From IMG/VR virus record IMGVR_UViG_3300007512_001108, positions 1 to 64,000 of that record: DNA of 64,000 nucleotides. One strand, written 5' to 3'. Shown piece by piece: positions 44,254 through 53,141 of the stretch; positions within the stretch are counted from its first letter, which is position 1, and each line of letters begins with the position of its first letter. This stretch comes from a virus. A model generated the notes under the pieces. That model was not told where the DNA came from. It saw only the letters and a program-made list of their open reading frames with translations, and did not search any database. The position numbers and the translations under genes are program-made.

Positions 44254-45132
44254 CTATATTGTTGCTCCTAGTATATCAATGTATGGTGCGCCGCATATTC
44301 CACCTGCATCACCACTACCAAAGATGTAAACATTTGAATCTGCTGAGTATCCAGTAACTCTATCGGATGATGCACCAGAAGGACCAGTTACAGTTATATC
44401 AACTCTAGATAATGCACCTGTACCACCTTCGAATGTTGAACCAGTAGGACCAAAGATATAATCTACACCACCAGAACCACCGTAATTGAAAAATACTGAT
44501 TTTGTTTTGAGTATGTTTCCAGAAGTTCTTCCTTCTCCGTAGATATTTGTCTTTGCTGTAAAGTTTAAAGTCCATGTTATATTTCTTCTTGAATCAAAAT
44601 CTCCTTCATAATCCTCTTCGGAATTTACTCCACTAAGAACAATAGGAATATCTTGTTTTTGGTTTAATTCATTTATATTAATTGTTATATTAAACTCTGG
44701 AGTAAAGTATGGAAGTACTTGTTCTATAAATTGTAATCCGTCATCTGTGTTTCTTACCAGACAATAAACGGAGAAATCTACATTATATGGAACTTCTGAA
44801 TAATTATATTTTCTCTGCCAGTTATCCCCCGAAACACCCATAACTTTTCTTTGCATCGTGTTTCTTTTTCTACCAGAATCAAAATTAATTCCCGTAATTT
44901 CAAAACCCAATCTTGGTAATGTCATTTCAACTTTTGTTTCATCAGAAAGTGAACTTGGTTGATTAATTCTAGCAAGAAATTTTTCTTTTGGTCCATACGA
45001 CAATGGTAAGCGAATATATTCTTTTATTGTTCCATTACTATTATATCGTGCAATACGAATATCATTAAATAACGAACCAAACGATATTACTAACTTCCGC
45101 AAAGAACTATGATAAAAATGAGAACCAAACAT
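44254..45132 (-). CDS. 15: Tail terminator / sheath stabiliser gp15
   Basis: Caps the tail tube and sheath at the neck-proximal end. Alignable with T4 gp15: FYHSSLRKLVISFGSLFNDIRIAR, IRLPLSYGPKEKFLARIN, VEMTLPRLGFEI, FIEQVLPYFTPEFNITI and DFDSRRNITWTLNFTAKTNIYG. 292 aa against 272; the extra length is a Gly/Ser/Thr-rich C-terminus (about 225-292) like the fibre proteins. Shares one base with the gene 14 stop. Confidence 0.93.
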   Translation of the reverse strand: MFGSHFYHSSLRKLVISFGSLFNDIRIARYNSNGTIKEYIRLPLSYGPKEKFLARINQPSSLSDETKVEMTLPRLGFEITGINFDSGRKRNTMQRKVMGVSGDNWQRKYNYSEVPYNVDFSVYCLVRNTDDGLQFIEQVLPYFTPEFNITININELNQKQDIPIVLSGVNSEEDYEGDFDSRRNITWTLNFTAKTNIYGEGRTSGNILKTKSVFFNYGGSGGVDYIFGPTGSTFEGGTGALSRVDITVTGPSGASSDRVTGYSADSNVYIFGSGDAGGICGAPYIDILGATI

Positions 45133-46070
45133 TATGAGTAATTACCTTCCGAGAATGGGTCGATGTCTGTAAAGTCAAAAATACCATCACTATCTATCTC
45201 AAATTCAATTAATTCATTATCACCTGCAACATCTGCTGTTCCTTCAGTCGGAACAATGATAGTTGTGGTTGTGCTTGTGGATAGTAAGTATTCTGCGGAA
45301 CTGCCTTGTCCAATAATAGAATCGTTTGCTCCACCAACATTAACAGAACCTGATATTCCAGAGATATAAAGTAGACTGTTTGTTGAGTCCCAATCTACTA
45401 CCTTTGCTGTTACATCTGCACTTGTAGAACCACTTGCAAGAACAGCAGAATCGGCAGTTTGTCCACTTACTTGATATACAGTTTCTCCTTCATAGAAGTT
45501 TGTATATGTTGAAGAACTTATACGAGTTCCCAAAGTAAGTTTAACTGAAAATTCTTTTCTGTTATCTTCGACAGAATCAATATCACTAAATCCAGTATCG
45601 ATTTGTTCCTGACTGTAAGTAAAGAGTTCACATGATAGTTTATATGTGTAAAGTTTTCCTAATTGATAAAATGGATTTTCGTGTTCTACGAATTTTATTT
45701 CAAATAATCCTTTTGAAAGTGGAAAATAAATTAAATCACCTTCTCTTGGTTTTGTTGTAACCGAAGACATTACCTCTTCAAATCTTTTCTTTGAAACTAT
45801 TAATGATACTGTATCTTTTATTTCCAATCCAAATTTAGAATAAAAATCACCTTCTCCACCAAAACCATCTACACTTTCTAAATACATTTCAAGTTGATTA
45901 CCCTCTGTAAACTTGGATAATGTATCTTCTCCAAAAAGAGTATCTTCATTTACAAGTGTTCTAGGAATATAGACCATATCCAAACCATGAATCTTTATAG
46001 ATTCAATTGTTAAATCTTCTACGACATTTCTCTCTGAGGTTTGTCTGGTAAAATAAGAATTAGTTGCCAT
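45132..46070 (-). CDS. 14: Neck protein gp14
   Basis: Head completion and neck protein that joins head to tail with gp13. The N-terminus YFTRQTSERNVVEDLTIESIKIHGLDMVYIPRTLVNEDTLFGED is typical, followed by SKFGLEIKDTVSLIVSKKRFEE, DLIYFPLSKGLFEIKFVEHENPFYQLGKLYTYKLSCELFTYSQE. 312 aa against 256: a Ser/Thr/Ala-rich beta-like insertion lies near 195-290. Confidence 0.92.
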   Translation of the reverse strand: MATNSYFTRQTSERNVVEDLTIESIKIHGLDMVYIPRTLVNEDTLFGEDTLSKFTEGNQLEMYLESVDGFGGEGDFYSKFGLEIKDTVSLIVSKKRFEEVMSSVTTKPREGDLIYFPLSKGLFEIKFVEHENPFYQLGKLYTYKLSCELFTYSQEQIDTGFSDIDSVEDNRKEFSVKLTLGTRISSSTYTNFYEGETVYQVSGQTADSAVLASGSTSADVTAKVVDWDSTNSLLYISGISGSVNVGGANDSIIGQGSSAEYLLSTSTTTTIIVPTEGTADVAGDNELIEFEIDSDGIFDFTDIDPFSEGNYS

Positions 46071-46083
46071 TTATTAGTCCTAA

Positions 46084-46839
46084 TTATCCTGTCATAAAGT
46101 GTGGTGGAAGTTCATATCTTAATTGAACTTCTTCTTCTATCTTTTCAATTTCTGCTTGCGCTTGCTCAAATATTTGTGTACCATTAAATGAAACACCGCC
46201 AGGAAGTTGAATGTTTTCAAATTTAGATAGATTTGCACCCCATTGTCTTTTTATTTGTGCTGTAATATATTGCTTTAGTAGACGGTCTTTATAAATTTCC
46301 GTATATGTTTCTGGGTCTAATACAGTATATGCTTCTATCATTATATAATCATTAGTATCAATGTCTTCATTCCAATCCATATCGACATATAGTCTATTTG
46401 TTACTCTACTAAATCTTATTTGTTTTTCTGGGTCTAACTGTTGTTCAATCAAAGAAAGATGTCTTTTAATTGAATCGTAGTAAGCAAGATTGCTTAGTCC
46501 ACTTCTTAATCCATAAAAATCATTTAATGCCATTTGATATCTAACATCAAACATATTTACAGAACCCCCAGAAGAAAATTGGAATATTCTTGATACGCTT
46601 ATTATAGAAGAGTCTACACTATCCATATTAATATACTCATTGGTTTTATCTGATGCTGTTACTTGATGCTTATAAAACATCTTTTCTACACCATCAAAAT
46701 GATATTCCGCAAAGAATTGCAATGAATCATCTAATCTGTCTTCTATTTGAGAGTCATCCACATTAATTTCTATAACTGGATACCCCAATCTTCGGAGAGC
46801 ATAGTCTTTTAATTGTTGTCTTGAAGCAGGTTGTGCCAT
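46084..46839 (-). CDS. 13: Neck protein gp13
   Basis: Head completion protein, partner of gp14. QLKDYALRRLGYPVIEINVDDSQIEDRLDDSLQFFAEYHFDGVEKMFYKHQVT (about 9-62) and the C-terminal KDRLLKQYITAQIKRQWGANLSKFENIQLPGGVSFNG are hallmarks. 251 aa against 309 in T4; the marine form is shorter. Shine-Dalgarno TTAGGAGA lies within an inverted repeat. Confidence 0.93.
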   Translation of the reverse strand: MAQPASRQQLKDYALRRLGYPVIEINVDDSQIEDRLDDSLQFFAEYHFDGVEKMFYKHQVTASDKTNEYINMDSVDSSIISVSRIFQFSSGGSVNMFDVRYQMALNDFYGLRSGLSNLAYYDSIKRHLSLIEQQLDPEKQIRFSRVTNRLYVDMDWNEDIDTNDYIMIEAYTVLDPETYTEIYKDRLLKQYITAQIKRQWGANLSKFENIQLPGGVSFNGTQIFEQAQAEIEKIEEEVQLRYELPPHFMTG

Positions 46840-46844
46840 ATATT

Positions 46845-46881
46845 TCTCCTAATTATTATTTCCTCTTATATATTTAGGAGA
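46845..46881 (-). promoter_or_regulatory. Inverted repeat covering the gene 13 ribosome-binding site
   Basis: Eight-base arms TCTCCTAA and TTAGGAGA (46845-46852 and 46874-46881) with a 21-nt loop. On the mRNA the proximal arm contains the AGGAGA Shine-Dalgarno of gene 13. It could hide the ribosome site or be a chance match between SD-like and anti-SD-like sequence. Confidence 0.4.
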
Positions 46882-46900
46882 TATTTGTTTCCTAGAGTAA

Positions 46901-47212
46901 CTATTTATCCTCATTTTTTACTCTGTTGATATACTCTTTTCTTTCTTCTTCCTTGATTCTCTCATGTTGCTCTAAATATAATAATTCAGATAATCTATTA
47001 ATATATCTATCTCCTTCTTTCCAAGGAATAGGTTTGTTCATTTGTAGGTGTTTTGTGGTTAATTTATTTGTTTTTTCTTGAACATATCTCCTAGAAATCA
47101 CATTTTCTGGAAGATTATAGTCTGGTTCTAACTTTTTAAATAAATCAATAGAAAATCTGTACTCATTATTAATCACAATTACACCGTCTGGTGTGTGCAT
47201 AAAAGAACCCAT
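46901..47212 (-). CDS. Unknown small protein before gene 13
   Basis: 103 aa, not recognised. It starts MGSFMHTPDGVIVINNEYRFSIDLFKKLEPDYNLPENVISRRYV, followed by a basic stretch and a charged helix ending in KNEDK. Similar small proteins sit between fibre and neck genes in marine T4-like phages, so a structural or assembly role is possible. No membrane segment. Gaps to neighbours are 61 and 24 nt. Confidence 0.55.
   Translation of the reverse strand: MGSFMHTPDGVIVINNEYRFSIDLFKKLEPDYNLPENVISRRYVQEKTNKLTTKHLQMNKPIPWKEGDRYINRLSELLYLEQHERIKEEERKEYINRVKNEDK
46902..46909 (-). promoter_or_regulatory. Possible variant late promoter (GATAAATA) before gene 13
   Basis: Minus-strand GATAAATA, one base off TATAAATA, about 63 nt before the gp13 start and at the stop of the preceding orf. 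Weak alone; its place at the head of the 13-14-15-16-17 run makes it worth listing. Confidence 0.35.
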
Positions 47213-47236
47213 AAAATAAACTCCATATTAACTTTA

Positions 47237-49096
47237 TTATTTACCACCGCCAGATTCTTGGGCTATTCCAGAACCTGGGTCAAATTTAGAACCACTCGGT
47301 ACACCAGTTCCACTTTCAAATCCTGAAACTTTACCTTCATCAATTCCACTTGCAGTTAGGTGTATTTCGGAAATCTGTGTATATGATTGACCATCAGCAG
47401 TACCTGCTGAATCTACTTCACATTCTGCGAGAAGAACATTTTCTGTTAGATTATTTCTGAATGTCCAAACATCTTGATATAGTGCATAAATATGACCACC
47501 AGAAAATCCTACACAATTTCCCAAACAATCTTGAAGGATAAAGTTTCCTCCAGTACCAGCAGTTCCTCCTAATGTTTCTAGATAAGAAACATGTTCGGAA
47601 AGTCTTTGAACCGTAATGTCATTTGGAGATAAACAAAATCCAGTTGTATGTGTTCCGTGGAAACTAGGTGCGCCGTGACCAAGACTACCGTGAGGTCCGA
47701 AAAGATTTGGGAAATCTCCACTGTTTGCACTACTTCCACTTAGACCAACCAATCCCATATATTCTTTGCGGGATTGTCTAAACTGTGCCTGCTTTGTTGA
47801 TAACTTTTGTGTATCAGACATAAGAGTACCACCTGTACAGGATACTTGATAAACTCCAGCACCATCAAATCCTTCAACATATCCATTCTCATAATCAAAT
47901 CCACCAGTAGCATTTCCAGTCAAAATAATATCTCTGACACCTAATACTTTATTCGTTCCGTCCCAATATGTTACATTTGCTTTTAATCTTTCATAATTAT
48001 CAACAGAGAATAATGCACAACCACTTGGTCCATTAAATCTCATCAGTGCAAGTGTGGATTGGTTATCCATAGTTGCTTGAATTCCAGCAGTAACATAGGT
48101 TGCTCCAGAGAATCCTCTACAAACCGTACCACCCGATGGTCCCATTTGTAGATGGAAGTCATCAATAAATCCACTAAATGCCAATGCACCACTTTGACCT
48201 GCACCAATAGAAAGTGGTTGGTCGGTACGAAGCAATTCATTTATCACTCCTGAACTAATTCCAGTTTCATTTCTGGTATTATCATAATAAGGAATGACTT
48301 CAGAAACATTACTACCATACCATCTACTCTTATAAATGATTGCAACATGATGCCATTTGTTTATCACTGGAACTCCAGCAGTAACAGTTATAGAATGTGC
48401 CCAAGCAGTCGGAGTATCTCCCATATTATTAAAATCAAATTTTAATGAAGTGCTACCATTGTCATAATATAGTTTCCAAGAATTTCCTGTTCCACCTGCG
48501 GCACTACTTCCGTGCATTGCTAAAATTTTATCAGCAGATGGTGTAGCAGTAAGGTAAAAATACATTTGTAATAAAACATCACCACTATATCCACCACTAA
48601 CTCCTGCACCCGATGCACCAGAACCACCACCAATATGTCCACCTGGTCCTGCAAGTGTTAAGCCAGGAATATCATGTAGGAGAAGAACACCACCAGTTGT
48701 TCCAGAGTCAAGACCCTTGAATTTGACAGATGATGTTCCAAATTTCTTTATTGCACGGTCATAGACAGGTTTTGTTGAATTACCTCTATTTCTTGTTTCT
48801 ACTGTTGTTACATTTTGATATACTATTTCGTTCCAACCATATTTTCCACAACCAGTAATACCGGCAGTTAGTCCTCCAGTACAACCTGTTCCCATACTAC
48901 CTGTTTGCATGTGTATTTTTTGTTCGATTCTTGGGTCTGTTCTTTTCTCATTGAATGTTGGAGGATTACCCAAAGTGGATTCTGGAACTACGACAACAGA
49001 TTGACCAGCAACCAATATATCTTCTGTAGATATTCTTTCGTCTAATATATTGACTACTTTTCCGTTTGAATCTAAAATTACATTTTTATTTGCCAT
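47237..49096 (-). CDS. Virion protein with LamG/concanavalin-like domain
   Basis: 619 aa. The N-terminus DSNGKVVNILDERISTEDILVAGQSVVVVPESTLGNPPTFNEKRTDPRIEQK is like marine T4-like structural proteins. The middle (about 110-310) is a LamG-type jelly roll: KFGTSSVKFKG..., DVLLQMYFYL, ILAMHG, WKLYYDNGSTSLKFDFNN, NKWHHVAIIYK and GFIDDFHLQMG. The C-terminal half has a Gly-rich stretch and a beta-rich end. Probably binds glycans or decorates the capsid or fibre. Gly/Ser/Thr-rich like the neighbouring fibres. Confidence 0.7.
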   Translation of the reverse strand: MANKNVILDSNGKVVNILDERISTEDILVAGQSVVVVPESTLGNPPTFNEKRTDPRIEQKIHMQTGSMGTGCTGGLTAGITGCGKYGWNEIVYQNVTTVETRNRGNSTKPVYDRAIKKFGTSSVKFKGLDSGTTGGVLLLHDIPGLTLAGPGGHIGGGSGASGAGVSGGYSGDVLLQMYFYLTATPSADKILAMHGSSAAGGTGNSWKLYYDNGSTSLKFDFNNMGDTPTAWAHSITVTAGVPVINKWHHVAIIYKSRWYGSNVSEVIPYYDNTRNETGISSGVINELLRTDQPLSIGAGQSGALAFSGFIDDFHLQMGPSGGTVCRGFSGATYVTAGIQATMDNQSTLALMRFNGPSGCALFSVDNYERLKANVTYWDGTNKVLGVRDIILTGNATGGFDYENGYVEGFDGAGVYQVSCTGGTLMSDTQKLSTKQAQFRQSRKEYMGLVGLSGSSANSGDFPNLFGPHGSLGHGAPSFHGTHTTGFCLSPNDITVQRLSEHVSYLETLGGTAGTGGNFILQDCLGNCVGFSGGHIYALYQDVWTFRNNLTENVLLAECEVDSAGTADGQSYTQISEIHLTASGIDEGKVSGFESGTGVPSGSKFDPGSGIAQESGGGK

Positions 49097-49121
49097 TTGT
49101 ATTCCTTAATACTTGTCTTTA

Positions 49122-51878
49122 TTAAAACCCACTTACATGGGAGTTGCTGTGGTTTTCGAGAAGTATATTCATAAATCTGGTGCTTTCTGTTAAATTAGTG
49201 CCATCATGAAGGTCTTCATTGTGGATGGTCCAACCATCCGTCCCTCCCTCGTTAGCGTTGACTGTAATCCAAGGTGATGAGAAAGAGTGAGATGAATTGT
49301 TTGTAACAGAAAATACATTTTGGATGTGTCGAGTACGACCTTCAATCCAATGAACAAATGGAGTATATCCCAAACTATCCCAATTCACATTCCAACCATA
49401 TGTGACATTTTCTGCAATGGAATTTCTTGCTTGTAGTATTCCACCATATGAAGCGTCGAACCCACTAGATGACATATTCATTGCTTTACTATCTACTGCT
49501 TCGATTTCTCCCCACTGAGTCCGATATCCCATCAATGCATTATGAGCAAGACATCTGCTAACATGCACATGAGAGTTTCGATAAGAAGAAAAACATGCAT
49601 GACCAAAATTTCCCGAAAGAGATTGGGCCGCCTGAATAGAACTAGAAGAAGATGCATTGAAACCATTTCCAAATGCACTGTTACTTGATGTGTTGAAATC
49701 CAAACTTCCTTCAGAGGGGTGAGTATCCGCTGCTATTGTAGAGGTACTATCCTTGGATTCTATTCCTAATGTTAATCCTTGTGCGTTGCAGTCATATACT
49801 AAATCACCCATATCGGTATCATATTGAATTCTCCATTTGCATAAATGGTCATAAAGAACCAAATTTGCATAGCCTGGTTGACCCGAATTTGGCGTCCAGT
49901 TCCTTACAATTCCTACTGTTTCTCCGACATGTCCGTCTTGGTTGGTATCAACCAATGCAACAACATCACCCGATTTAAAACTTGAATCTCTATATCCTGC
50001 TATCCAATTATCATTTCCTTCTGTCCAATTGTTGTTTAACATTAAATTAACTACTGGACAACCACCGAATCCTGCAATCGACCTTCTGGATTCTAATGAT
50101 GAATTATAATTGGCATTATTGCATACTCTTTCAACACCAGTAACAACACTCCTGTCTGCTAGACCTCTGCTTCCTGCATTAATATTAATACCATATTCAC
50201 AATTACTTATAACAATATCATTGAGATTCGCTTCAGATTTTTCTGTAACTTCTACACCCATGTTGAATCCATTAATACCGACATTACTTATTGTGATATC
50301 CGTACCGTATGGTTTTCTTGTTCTATATCTTGAATATCTTGTTTCGGATGCACTTCCACCTGTTTTTCCTAAATTGTAAGATAGAGAACCATTGTTACTT
50401 ATACGGATTCCAGAATGTAACGACCTATTCTTTCCATCTTCATTTATAAAATCACCAGATGTATTTGCAATACCTCCTGATAATCCATTATGGTGTTTAT
50501 TAAATTGTTGCCATTTTCCTTCTAGAACGAGGTCTTGAATAAATCCAAAATCTCCACCATCTATTTCAATTCCACCTTTCTCTGCATCTGTAAATTCAAA
50601 TATAGTTCTAACATGCGTTAGTTCTAATCTGTTTAGACTCATGTGGTAATTTTCACTTGGTCGCATATCAAGCATTTTTAATTGCTTATCCGCATGAGTA
50701 GTTTCACCAAATGAATAAAAGTCTTCTGTCGGTACTACAATTGTACCATCCGTAGGGTCGGTAGTCCAACCTTCTGCGGTATTTCCGAATCTTGTTGGAT
50801 AAGTTCCTGTTGGTAAGAAGTCATTTAATTGGATGCAGTTTATTGGAGGGAATGGACCACTATAGTAATCACCTTGACCGTGATGTGGTGGGTGTATACT
50901 ACCTCCATCGACATCTCCGTGTGCTGAAGGAATATCCCATTCGAGCCACTCAGCACTTTCAGCATAATCACCAGCAGCGTAACCACCAAACCAAAGTGGT
51001 CGGGTGCCATCAATATCTTCGGAAACCTTCGAAGTATATGAGGATGAGGCAAAGTCAAACATAGTAGGATAATTATAATATTTACAAATATAATTTACTC
51101 CACCAAGTCCGTTGACGGTATCTTCCTCAATGTTTGAACTAATTATATGCGCTCCGAGAAGTGCTACTCTTCGTGTCGATTGTTTATTTTTGAAACTGGA
51201 CGATTCGGTATTTGCAACTCCAGTGGCTGCAACCTGTCCATCTGCTCCCCAATCTTCGTGAACAGTATCATAATTATCTTTATGTGCAAAGGTTACATCT
51301 CGTACAAGAACATAATCACCCGATACTCCATTTTCTACACCTATTCCTTTTTTTCCTGATGCGTCACTGGGGTCTATTTTATTTCCGACTGCGGCTGATT
51401 CCCAATCTATTGGATTCAAATGAACTCCTGCTTCATAGAATCTACAAGCAGATGTTCCGTGAAGAGTATTCAGGGTGGATGTTGCCGCACCATCTGCGGG
51501 TGTTGCTGTACCGTCCGCACCAAGATTTGAATGTGAACTTCTCCACCTCGAACACTTTGCAAGGATATAATCTTTTGTTTCTTCTCCACGAATTCCAATT
51601 CTTGCACCTTGCGGGTGTCGTACTTCTATTGGTTTATTAAAAGTATATCTTCCTGCCGCACATTTAATAGTTGCAAAACCATTTTCTGTAATGAAATGAT
51701 TTTGAAGATAGAACATTGCACGATGCGGAGATTTAAAAGGTTTTGCGAGCGTTCCTTTTCCTGTAGTATCATTACCTGCTGTAAGACTAACATATACAGT
51801 AAAGTTGGGGTCGTCTATGATACCAACTGTACTATCGGAAATTGATGTTCCTGATGGACTAAAATATTCTGTTGCCAT
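49122..51878 (-). CDS. Beta-helix tailspike-like virion protein
   Basis: 918 aa. The N-terminal region FTVYVSLTAGNDTTGKGTLAKPFKSPHRAMFYLQNH, then ATIKCAAGRYTFNKPIEVRHPQGARIGIRGE, is the start of a right-handed parallel beta-helix (pectate-lyase-like) as in tailspikes. The central part carries repeated strand-turn patterns (ISNVGINGFNMGVEVTEKSEANLNDIVISNCEYGININAGS). No hydrolase active site could be identified by eye. Probably a receptor-binding spike or a baseplate-associated adhesin; enzymatic activity uncertain. Confidence 0.7.
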   Translation of the reverse strand: MATEYFSPSGTSISDSTVGIIDDPNFTVYVSLTAGNDTTGKGTLAKPFKSPHRAMFYLQNHFITENGFATIKCAAGRYTFNKPIEVRHPQGARIGIRGEETKDYILAKCSRWRSSHSNLGADGTATPADGAATSTLNTLHGTSACRFYEAGVHLNPIDWESAAVGNKIDPSDASGKKGIGVENGVSGDYVLVRDVTFAHKDNYDTVHEDWGADGQVAATGVANTESSSFKNKQSTRRVALLGAHIISSNIEEDTVNGLGGVNYICKYYNYPTMFDFASSSYTSKVSEDIDGTRPLWFGGYAAGDYAESAEWLEWDIPSAHGDVDGGSIHPPHHGQGDYYSGPFPPINCIQLNDFLPTGTYPTRFGNTAEGWTTDPTDGTIVVPTEDFYSFGETTHADKQLKMLDMRPSENYHMSLNRLELTHVRTIFEFTDAEKGGIEIDGGDFGFIQDLVLEGKWQQFNKHHNGLSGGIANTSGDFINEDGKNRSLHSGIRISNNGSLSYNLGKTGGSASETRYSRYRTRKPYGTDITISNVGINGFNMGVEVTEKSEANLNDIVISNCEYGININAGSRGLADRSVVTGVERVCNNANYNSSLESRRSIAGFGGCPVVNLMLNNNWTEGNDNWIAGYRDSSFKSGDVVALVDTNQDGHVGETVGIVRNWTPNSGQPGYANLVLYDHLCKWRIQYDTDMGDLVYDCNAQGLTLGIESKDSTSTIAADTHPSEGSLDFNTSSNSAFGNGFNASSSSSIQAAQSLSGNFGHACFSSYRNSHVHVSRCLAHNALMGYRTQWGEIEAVDSKAMNMSSSGFDASYGGILQARNSIAENVTYGWNVNWDSLGYTPFVHWIEGRTRHIQNVFSVTNNSSHSFSSPWITVNANEGGTDGWTIHNEDLHDGTNLTESTRFMNILLENHSNSHVSGF

Positions 51879-51910
51879 TTATAAGTTTCCTCTTATAGTA
51901 TATAGTCGTA

Positions 51911-53128
51911 TTAGTTTGTATCTACCGTTAATTCTGCATTGCTTGTATAATGAAAGAAATGCCAACCAGTCGCATATACAGAGGCCATATGGAATCCATG
52001 TTGACCAATTCCCGTTGCGTAAATCACCGCGTCGGTGGTTTCATTACTACCCTTTCCAATGACACCTCTCGAACTCCATATTTCAATAGTTGGTTCTTCT
52101 TTTCTTTTTGAAACTCTGAACTCAACTTTCGCAGATTTTGCAGTCGTGTCGGCATAAGGATGAAACAATTGAATATTTTCTCTTGCATATCCACCAGGGT
52201 CTTCGGTATATGGAACTGTGGATCCCGGTGTAGTATCCAAATTATAACTCTTTTCATAATACCTTTGACACAATGCTATTTCTGTCATAGGATTCGTCTT
52301 GTCAAATTCTGTAGACCTGCTTCCCTGTTCTAATTGTATTTGTGAAAAACTAATGTTTCCCAAGGCTGCCGCTTCGGATGGTCCACCCAATTCCATTGAA
52401 GCACCGTGTACACCGTTTGAATGTAATACTAGTTGTACTTGCAATGCATCATCTCCAGAAGTTCCAACTGCTGGTTGTCCTTCTACACTTGGAACATTGA
52501 ATGATGTCTTATATTGCCTCCAAGTATTATCTAATGTAAATCCTGTATTTCCAGTACTTCCTTTTATTAATGATGGAGTATCGCCGGCAGTTCTCCCTGC
52601 AAAACATTGTTTGAGAACAGGTGCGACTCTTTGGTTTGAGATATCACTTTTTGCCCAGAAGGAAAGTATACATGTTTTACCTTCTAATGTTTGTACATCA
52701 TCAATATCTTGAACGAGTGCAAGGTATGTACCGTTTGTTGTCGCACCTGCACCAGTGAATCCTCCGTAACTGGCAAACGCTGTTGCTGCCCCGTCCACAA
52801 CATGACTACCCATAGCATCTACTGTGTTTCCAACATAAATATTCAAATACCATTTGCTTGCTCGGTCTGCTCCAGAAGGATAACCCAAAGGCATTAAACC
52901 ACGGAATATAGAGAGAGGTGGAGCGGTAACACCATTTACTGCTTGTGAATAAACTCTCCATCTGTCTGCAACAAAAGAGTTTTGAAGACAAGTTGTTGAA
53001 GCCTTACCAGTAACACCAACACTAGCAGTAACACCGCGTTGCCATATATTGAAGTCACCATTGATGAGTTCATTTCTATTGTCTTGGACTCCTATTGGTC
53101 CGTGGAGAGTTAATGCACTATTTGCCAT
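51911..53128 (-). CDS. Stand-alone fibre C-terminal-type protein (carbohydrate-binding-like)
   Basis: 405 aa. Opens with NELINGDFNIWQRG (18-31), the hallmark of carbohydrate-binding-like domains in phage fibres, followed by FVADRWRVYS, CILSFWAKSD, WRQYKTSFNVPSV, FSQIQLEQGSRSTEFDKTNPMTEIALCQRYYEKSYNL and a beta-rich end. The whole product is paralogous to the last about 450 residues of the 1355-aa fibre gene. Probably a receptor-binding tip; it lacks the shaft part and so may need another protein for attachment. Confidence 0.72.
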   Translation of the reverse strand: MANSALTLHGPIGVQDNRNELINGDFNIWQRGVTASVGVTGKASTTCLQNSFVADRWRVYSQAVNGVTAPPLSIFRGLMPLGYPSGADRASKWYLNIYVGNTVDAMGSHVVDGAATAFASYGGFTGAGATTNGTYLALVQDIDDVQTLEGKTCILSFWAKSDISNQRVAPVLKQCFAGRTAGDTPSLIKGSTGNTGFTLDNTWRQYKTSFNVPSVEGQPAVGTSGDDALQVQLVLHSNGVHGASMELGGPSEAAALGNISFSQIQLEQGSRSTEFDKTNPMTEIALCQRYYEKSYNLDTTPGSTVPYTEDPGGYARENIQLFHPYADTTAKSAKVEFRVSKRKEEPTIEIWSSRGVIGKGSNETTDAVIYATGIGQHGFHMASVYATGWHFFHYTSNAELTVDTN

Positions 53129-53141
53129 TGTAATTAATCCT

